64,000 nt of DNA, taken from positions 1-64,000 of the forward strand of contig JAXGTO010000004.1 in NCBI GenBank assembly GCA_040774885.1, in the 5' to 3' direction. The stretch's first letter is position 1; every line of letters starts with the position of its first letter. The notes beneath the pieces are model-generated. The model saw only the letters and a list, made by a program, of their open reading frames with translations. It was not told the DNA's origin and made no database searches. Shown here piece by piece: positions 59,075 to 64,000 of the stretch. Position numbers and translations under genes: made by a program. This DNA comes from JAXGTO01 sp040774885 (GTDB lineage: Bacteria; Actinomycetota; Coriobacteriia; Coriobacteriales; Eggerthellaceae).

Positions 59075-61912
59075 CTATTCGGCGTCTTGGAAGCCGATGG
59101 CGTTCAAGACATCGCCGCAACGCCCGCATACATCGGGATAAGAGGCATTGCCACCGAGCTCGCGATGGTTCCAACAACGAGGGCATTTGGGAAGCTCCGT
59201 GGGCTTCACCGAAGCAACGAGCTCATCACCTGGGACGAACTCGATCTGGGCAACAACCAAAAGCTCGAGGAACATCGCAGTATCGAATCGCGTGACAGTC
59301 GAAAGGATTTCTGCCGGCAGGGCAACCTCGATCGCGGCCTCTTGGCTCTTGCCGATGGTCTTGCTGCCGCGAGCTTCTTCGATAGCTTTGGTAACCGCAT
59401 CGCGCACGGCCAATACTGCTTCGAAATCAGAGGCGATGGATGCCTCGTCGGCCTGAGGAATCGCAGGAGAGAAATCACCGCGACGAGGCCAACCTGCCAG
59501 CTGAACGCTTTCGGGACGTCCTGCGCGATCGCGCATGGCACGGGGATACTGCTGCCATGTTTCTTCGGCGGTGAAGCTGATGATGGGCGACAGCACGCGC
59601 ACCAAAACCTCGAGGATGTTCATCAACACGGTCTGGGCGCTGCGGCGTTCTTTGGAATCGGATGCATCGGAATAGAGGCGGTCCTTCAACGCTTCCATAT
59701 ATACCGCCGAAAGGTCACCGACAACATAGTCATATACGCAGCGATACACCTGATGATAATGGTAGCCATCATAGGCGGCATCGACATCATCGAGCAAACG
59801 AGCCAAACGAACCATGGCCCATCTATCCAACGCCCCCATGTCATCCCAGCTGACGGCATCAACGGCATCATCGAAATCATCGAGATTGCCCAACAGGAAA
59901 CGGAAGGTATTGCGCAAACGACGGTACGTCTCGCTCACGCGCTTGAGTATCTCGTCATCGATGCTCACGTCTTGTGAATAATCGACGCTCGCAACCCACA
60001 GGCGCAAGACATCGGCACCGAACTTATCCATAACTTTAGCGGGATCGATGCCGTTGCCCAAGGACTTGCTCATCTTGCGACCTTCGCCATCGACGGTGAA
60101 GCCGCAATGCATCACGCTTTTGTACGGGGGCACATCATAGGCGCCAATGCTGGTAAGAAGCGAACTCTGGAACCAGCCGCGATGCTGGTCGCTTCCCTCC
60201 AGATACATTTCTGCAGGAAAATGAAGCTCGGGACGCTTCTTGCAAACGCTGGTGTGGCTCACTCCGCTTTCCCACCACACGTCCAAGATATCGCTTTCGG
60301 GTTCGAGCTCGGTGCAACCGCAATGCTCACAGCACGTGCCGGCAGGAAGGTAATCGGAAGGCTTGTGCGTGAACCATGCATCGGCCCCCTCTTCTTCGAA
60401 CAGTTTGATAACGGCATCGAAGGTTTCGGCCGTCGCCACAGTCTGTCCGCATTTTGCGCACTTGAATACAGGAATCGGCACACCCCAGCTCCGCTGGCGC
60501 GAAATGCACCAGTCGGGACGTTCGGCCACCATGGAACCAATGCGATTCTTGGCCCATGCGGGAATGAACTCGACCTTGTTCTCGATTGCATCGAGTGCAT
60601 CTTTGCGCAGATCATGCTTGTCCATGGACACGAACCACTGGTCGGTGGCACGGAAGATGACCGGTTTTTTGCAGCGCCAGCAATGGGGATAGCTGTGCGT
60701 GATCTCGACGCAGGCAACCAAGGTGCCTTGTTCGCGAAGCCAGTCGATGATAACCGGATTGGCCTCATCGGTATCGAGCCCGGAAAACGGGCCGGCTTCA
60801 TCGGTGAGCACGCCGTTGTCGTCGACCGGCATGAGGATGGGCACACCGAATTCAAGCGCCACCAGATAGTCATCCTGGCCGTGTCCTGGTGCGGTATGAA
60901 CCGCTCCGGTACCGGAATCGAGCGTGACATGATCGCCGTAGATGATGGTTCCTTTGAGGTCACGGCGCACAGGGCACGTGTACGTGGCGCCGGCGAGTTC
61001 GGTGCCTTTGCAGGTGATAGGCTCGCCCGAAGCGTCGGCTACCACTTGGTAATCGTTCCAGCCCGCCGTCTGGGCAACCTGATCGACCAGTTCAAGAGCG
61101 AACAGATGGGTTTTGCCATCCGCTTGCACCATGCAGTAGTCGGCATCGGGAGCCAAACTGACAGCCGTGTTTGCAGGAAGCGTCCAAGGAGTGGTGGTCC
61201 AAATGAGAACGAAGCACTCGTCAACGCCCGCGTCGGCGAAAATAGGAGGCACGGCATCCATCTTGAAATCCACGAAGATGGAAGGAGACGTCTCGTCAGA
61301 GTATTCGATTTCCGCCTCGGCCAAAGCGGTATGGCAGCGTTTGCACCAGTGGATGGGTTTGCGCCCTCGGTAAACCGAGCCTTTGAGGAACATGTCTTTG
61401 AACACCTCGACGTTGCCCGCTTCGTATTCATGTTGCAAAGTGAGATACGGGTGGTCCCAGTCGGCATTGACGCCCAAGCGCTTGAAACCCTCGCGCTGGA
61501 TATCGACATGCTCGAGCGCGTATTCACGACACAAACGGCGCAAATCAGGTTTGGAGATCTCAGCCATCTTCTTGGGGCCGAGCTCCTTTTCAACCATATG
61601 CTCGATCGGCTGGCCATGGCAATCCCAACCGGGAATGTAGGGAGTGTAGTACCCGCGCTGGGCATGGCTTTTGACTACGAAATCCTTGAGGATCTTATTG
61701 AATGCATGGCCGATATGGATGGGGCCGTTGGCATACGGAGGACCATCATGCAAAACGAAGGGCTCTCCATCTTTGTTGTGTTCAAGCACCTTGCTATATA
61801 TGTCCATATCTTCCCAGAACTTCAACCTGTCCGGTTCGTTCTGAGGCAGATTCGCCCTCATGGCGAAATCGGTCTGCGGCAAGTTCATCGTATTTTTATA
61901 GCTGTTGCCCAC
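59075..61912 (-). CDS. ileS: Isoleucyl-tRNA synthetase
   Basis: Class Ia aminoacyl-tRNA synthetase charging tRNA-Ile, 945 residues. HIGH appears in ANGPIHIGHA (residues 61-70), the editing domain is in the central third, KMSKS in GEGRKMSKSLGNG, and a C-terminal zinc finger is formed by CPRCWNHRE and CGRCGDVL. Bacterial-type (IleRS1-like) by the zinc tail. The start is GTG 61912 (GNSYKNTMNLPQTDFAMR follows); AGGGACGG is the ribosome-binding site and is itself part of a large inverted repeat in the leader, suggesting control at translation initiation. Confidence 0.95.
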   Translation of the reverse strand: MGNSYKNTMNLPQTDFAMRANLPQNEPDRLKFWEDMDIYSKVLEHNKDGEPFVLHDGPPYANGPIHIGHAFNKILKDFVVKSHAQRGYYTPYIPGWDCHGQPIEHMVEKELGPKKMAEISKPDLRRLCREYALEHVDIQREGFKRLGVNADWDHPYLTLQHEYEAGNVEVFKDMFLKGSVYRGRKPIHWCKRCHTALAEAEIEYSDETSPSIFVDFKMDAVPPIFADAGVDECFVLIWTTTPWTLPANTAVSLAPDADYCMVQADGKTHLFALELVDQVAQTAGWNDYQVVADASGEPITCKGTELAGATYTCPVRRDLKGTIIYGDHVTLDSGTGAVHTAPGHGQDDYLVALEFGVPILMPVDDNGVLTDEAGPFSGLDTDEANPVIIDWLREQGTLVACVEITHSYPHCWRCKKPVIFRATDQWFVSMDKHDLRKDALDAIENKVEFIPAWAKNRIGSMVAERPDWCISRQRSWGVPIPVFKCAKCGQTVATAETFDAVIKLFEEEGADAWFTHKPSDYLPAGTCCEHCGCTELEPESDILDVWWESGVSHTSVCKKRPELHFPAEMYLEGSDQHRGWFQSSLLTSIGAYDVPPYKSVMHCGFTVDGEGRKMSKSLGNGIDPAKVMDKFGADVLRLWVASVDYSQDVSIDDEILKRVSETYRRLRNTFRFLLGNLDDFDDAVDAVSWDDMGALDRWAMVRLARLLDDVDAAYDGYHYHQVYRCVYDYVVGDLSAVYMEALKDRLYSDASDSKERRSAQTVLMNILEVLVRVLSPIISFTAEETWQQYPRAMRDRAGRPESVQLAGWPRRGDFSPAIPQADEASIASDFEAVLAVRDAVTKAIEEARGSKTIGKSQEAAIEVALPAEILSTVTRFDTAMFLELLVVAQIEFVPGDELVASVKPTELPKCPRCWNHRELGGNASYPDVCGRCGDVLNAIGFQDAE

Positions 61913-61918
61913 GGGATC

Positions 61919-61990
61919 CGTCCCTGACCTTTCGAATTGCGCTGTTCAATGCGAAACCCGTACATTATAGGTGAACAGCGCGCAGGGACG
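61919..61990 (-). promoter_or_regulatory. Structured ileS leader that sequesters the ribosome-binding site
   Basis: Nested perfect inverted repeats on the minus strand: CGTCCCTG (61990-61983) pairs with CAGGGACG (61926-61919), and inside it GCGCTGTTCA (61981-61972) pairs with TGAACAGCGC (61948-61939). The outer 3' arm contains the ileS Shine-Dalgarno. A TATAAT in the apical loop (61969-61964) could instead be a -10; both cannot operate on the same transcript. No T-box consensus was found. Confidence 0.6.
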
Positions 61991-62046
61991 AACGAAGCAG
62001 CCCATTTCCACAGGGCAGCTACACTAAGGGCAAGGGAGGAAACGAT

Positions 62047-63183
62047 CTAATCGCGGTTGTAAACGATACGCCGCAACGCATCGAGAAGACGTTCGTTGTC
62101 TTCATGCGTGCGCAATATGACGGCAAAAAACTCATTGCTGTCCAAACCGGGGACATCGACGAGCTTGCGGACCAAAAAGCCGGCAAGTTGAAGACGCACG
62201 AAAAGCTCCTGGGCGCACGTAACGGCAAGATGAAGGTTGTCGCGATGATCGAAGCGGCACAAGACGAAATTGGCTTCAGTCGGGTAAACGGTAAGCCCGG
62301 GAACCAAACTGAGATTGCACATCATCCAAGGAATTTCCTTGTCCAAGAACTCATGGGTATGCTCAAGATAATCTTGCTGGGAAACGAATGCCTTGGCCAA
62401 AACCTCGGCGAACATGGAAACTTCCGTGCCATCGTAGAACTGGCGAATGCAAGCGATGGTATCTGGATGGGCCACGATATAGCTGATAGGGGTGCCCAAC
62501 ATGGCGAAGGTTGAAGAGATGTTGCGCACTACGATCAGATTCGAATAGCGCTCGCATAGATCAACGACGCTGTCGCCGCCGAAGCTGAGTTCGACAAAAC
62601 TCTCATCGACGATCACCCAACTGCAAGTTTCGAGATAATCGATGAGCACCTGCCGAGGTAGAAGACGGGAACTCGGAAAACCGGGATTTGAAAGCAAGGC
62701 GCCATGGAATCGCCCACGCGTCCGCTGGGCGGTATACACATCGGTTGCGGCAAAAGAAACGTCATTGGAAAGCTCGACATAGGAATGCCCCGCATTGCAG
62801 ATAGCGTTGACATACTCGTTGAGACACGGAGAAGTAATTCCCACCGTGCACGGTTCGAACGCCAAGGCGGCGGCATGGATCATGGAGTAGACAGAACCAC
62901 CCAAAAGAAGGCTGCTTGAATCGATATCGAAATATTGGGACAACGTCTCGCAAAACAGATGGCCATCCCTATCGGGAGCGTAGGCGAGCTCGCCATCAAC
63001 CAAAGCGGTATGCATGGCCTGGACGATGGACTTGGGAGTGCCGAGGGGATTGGCGGGGTTGCAAAAATCGAGCCAGGTCATCTCGGTTCGGAGCTCGTAT
63101 GGCAGCGAAACGGGTTTTTTAGGCAGCGGCTTTGATATGGATCGATAGTCGACGGACTTGTCGAACTCAACGAGGGAATCCAC
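62047..63183 (-). CDS. Fold-type I PLP-enzyme homologue lacking the Schiff-base lysine
   Basis: A 378-residue protein related to histidinol-phosphate/threonine-phosphate aminotransferase-like enzymes. Recognisable blocks: FCNPANPLGTPKSI near the start, LLGGSVYSMIHA, SNPGFPSSRLLP (NPxxPTG position), SWVIVDESFVELSF with the PLP aspartate, and VILRTHEDNERLLDAL at the C-terminus. Where relatives read RSLTKxFALPGLRLGY, this one reads RNISSTFAMLGTPISY: the cofactor lysine and following arginine are gone, and no other lysine is nearby. It may bind a ligand or act non-catalytically. Start GTG 63183 has AAGGAG seven bases upstream. Divergent from dinB. Confidence 0.78.
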   Translation of the reverse strand: MDSLVEFDKSVDYRSISKPLPKKPVSLPYELRTEMTWLDFCNPANPLGTPKSIVQAMHTALVDGELAYAPDRDGHLFCETLSQYFDIDSSSLLLGGSVYSMIHAAALAFEPCTVGITSPCLNEYVNAICNAGHSYVELSNDVSFAATDVYTAQRTRGRFHGALLSNPGFPSSRLLPRQVLIDYLETCSWVIVDESFVELSFGGDSVVDLCERYSNLIVVRNISSTFAMLGTPISYIVAHPDTIACIRQFYDGTEVSMFAEVLAKAFVSQQDYLEHTHEFLDKEIPWMMCNLSLVPGLTVYPTEANFVLCRFDHRDNLHLAVTCAQELFVRLQLAGFLVRKLVDVPGLDSNEFFAVILRTHEDNERLLDALRRIVYNRD

Positions 63184-63305
63184 AGCGCGCTCCTTTCTTC
63201 TCGAATCGATGCAACCGCCCGAGGGCCAGACGAGGGTCATGGCGAAGAAGCGGGTATCAATAGTAGCACAGATGCTGACATCCTTACGCATGCTAGACTG
63301 GATTC

Positions 63306-64000
63306 ATGACGCAACCCCACGGACAGCAACCGCTCCGAGCTCCCCTTTGGGAAGGCCCCGCTGTCCTTTTGGTCGACCTAGATGCTTTTTTCGCATCCGT
63401 CGAACAACTCGATCACCCCGAATGGCGCGGGAAACCCGTTATCGTGGGCGGAGACGCCGACAAGCGCGGCGTCGTCTCAACGGCATCATATGAAGCACGT
63501 GCCTATGGCGTCCATTCGGCCATGGCGGCATCGCAAGCGCGCATGCTGTGCCCCGACGGCATTTGGTGTTCAGGTCACTTTGGACGATATCGGGAAATGT
63601 CCGAGCGCGTCATGGACATCCTGCTCGACGAAAGTCCCCATTTGCAGCAGGTGAGCATCGATGAAGCTTTCCTGGACGTCTCCCCCACCATCCATATTCC
63701 CAGCGATCCGGTGGAAGTGGCGCAGCGCATCCAGCGCCGTGTATCCGAATTGGGAATCACCTGCTCGGTGGGCGTGGGCTCTAGCAAAGCAGTGGCAAAA
63801 GTAGCCAGCGATCGCGATAAACCCCAGGGGCTCACCGTGGTGTACCCGGGCAGAGAAGAAGCGTTCTTGCGCGATTTGCCCATCGCCTGCATGAGCGGAA
63901 TCGGGCCGGTGGCCCAATCAAGACTCAAGACATTCGGAATCGCAACATTGGGCCAAGTCGCGCAGGCCGATACGTCCATCTTGTCTGATATCTTCGGAAA
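63306..64000 (+). CDS. dinB: DNA polymerase IV (3' end outside window)
   Basis: Y-family translesion polymerase. The frame from ATG 63306 stays open to the end of the window (231 codons). Motifs: VLLVDLDAFFASVEQ with the metal aspartate, the steric-gate region AFFA, SYEARAYGVHSAM, and QVSIDEAFLDVS with catalytic Asp-Glu; SVGVGSSKAVAKVAS and PVIVGGDADKRGVVSTA are also typical. A -10-like TAGACT (63293-63298) ends seven bases before the ATG and no ribosome-binding site is seen, so the mRNA may be leaderless. No LexA box was found in the short divergent region. Confidence 0.92.
   Translation, partial: MTQPHGQQPLRAPLWEGPAVLLVDLDAFFASVEQLDHPEWRGKPVIVGGDADKRGVVSTASYEARAYGVHSAMAASQARMLCPDGIWCSGHFGRYREMSERVMDILLDESPHLQQVSIDEAFLDVSPTIHIPSDPVEVAQRIQRRVSELGITCSVGVGSSKAVAKVASDRDKPQGLTVVYPGREEAFLRDLPIACMSGIGPVAQSRLKTFGIATLGQVAQADTSILSDIFG

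Noticed and set aside
60107..61927. 606-codon plus-strand open frame antisense to ileS
   Set aside because: ileS has all catalytic motifs on the minus strand; the antisense product is not protein-like and has no ribosome-binding site.
61913..62046. T-box riboswitch upstream of ileS
   Set aside because: Neither the AGGGTGGNACCGCG core nor a specifier-loop arrangement could be found, and the leader is only about 130 bases; recorded as an unassigned structured leader.
63184..63305. LexA box upstream of dinB
   Set aside because: No GAAC-N4-GTTC dyad was found; SOS control of dinB is not supported here.

Overview
The window reads as a chromosomal segment of an anaerobic actinobacterium of the class Coriobacteriia, most likely Eggerthellaceae. 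Pointers are a Gram-positive (Cheo-box) type LexA operator, a DUF2974 (Mbeg1-like) hydrolase, CmpB-like and VanW-like membrane proteins, paired indolepyruvate oxidoreductase/phenylacetate-CoA ligase modules, MenA, a six-subunit Ech hydrogenase and probable leaderless genes. GC content looks moderate, a little above 50 %, by eye. The assignment is inference from gene content; no 16S rRNA or ribosomal-protein operon is present.

Layout. 0-5.6 kb: end of an LL-diaminopimelate aminotransferase gene, hflX, lexA with a divergent SOS-controlled small membrane protein, nrdR, dut and a uracil permease gene. 5.9-10.8 kb: phosphoglucomutase, a DUF2974 hydrolase, menA, gluQ. 10.8-21.4 kb (minus strand): iorA-iorB-ACT-paaK, an FHA protein, a D-Ala-D-Ala carboxypeptidase, a second ACT-paaK pair, a VanW-like protein and pgsA. 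21.5-26.9 kb: complete echABCDEF, with both Ni-binding CxxC motifs intact in EchE. 27-30.7 kb: metallo-beta-lactamase-fold hydrolase, crcB, sirtuin, diguanylate cyclase, a YgbA-like protein.

30.8-53.5 kb is the highlight: a dissimilatory sulfite-reduction island. It holds dsrD, an RsbRD-type protein, dsrMKJOP, dsrC and dsrN; a ferredoxin with dsrA and dsrB; a YeiH-type anion transporter; a met8-type siroheme synthase gene; hemA-hemC-cobA/hemD-hemB; and a second DsrM/DsrK-like pair divergent from a LysR regulator. Together these would make glutamate-derived uroporphyrinogen III, siroheme and (through DsrN) siroheme amide, load DsrAB, and deliver electrons through DsrC and DsrMKJOP. No sat, aprAB or qmoABC gene is present, so sulfite (or a compound that releases it) is the likely local substrate. 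The neighbouring Ech hydrogenase could link the system to hydrogen or ferredoxin. YgbA-like paralogues sit just outside both edges of the island.

53.9-64 kb: an 80-bp tandem repeat that runs into tRNA-Pro(GGG), coaBC, hemH, a CmpB-like membrane protein, rluD, lspA, ileS with a strongly structured leader, a fold-type I PLP-enzyme homologue that lacks the Schiff-base lysine, and the start of dinB.

Unusual points are the tail-anchored SOS protein, the lysine-less PLP-fold protein, many strong perfect hairpins without a U-tract (especially in the dsr island), and structured leaders ahead of ileS and the YeiH transporter gene. All functions are read from motifs and context; nothing was searched against databases.
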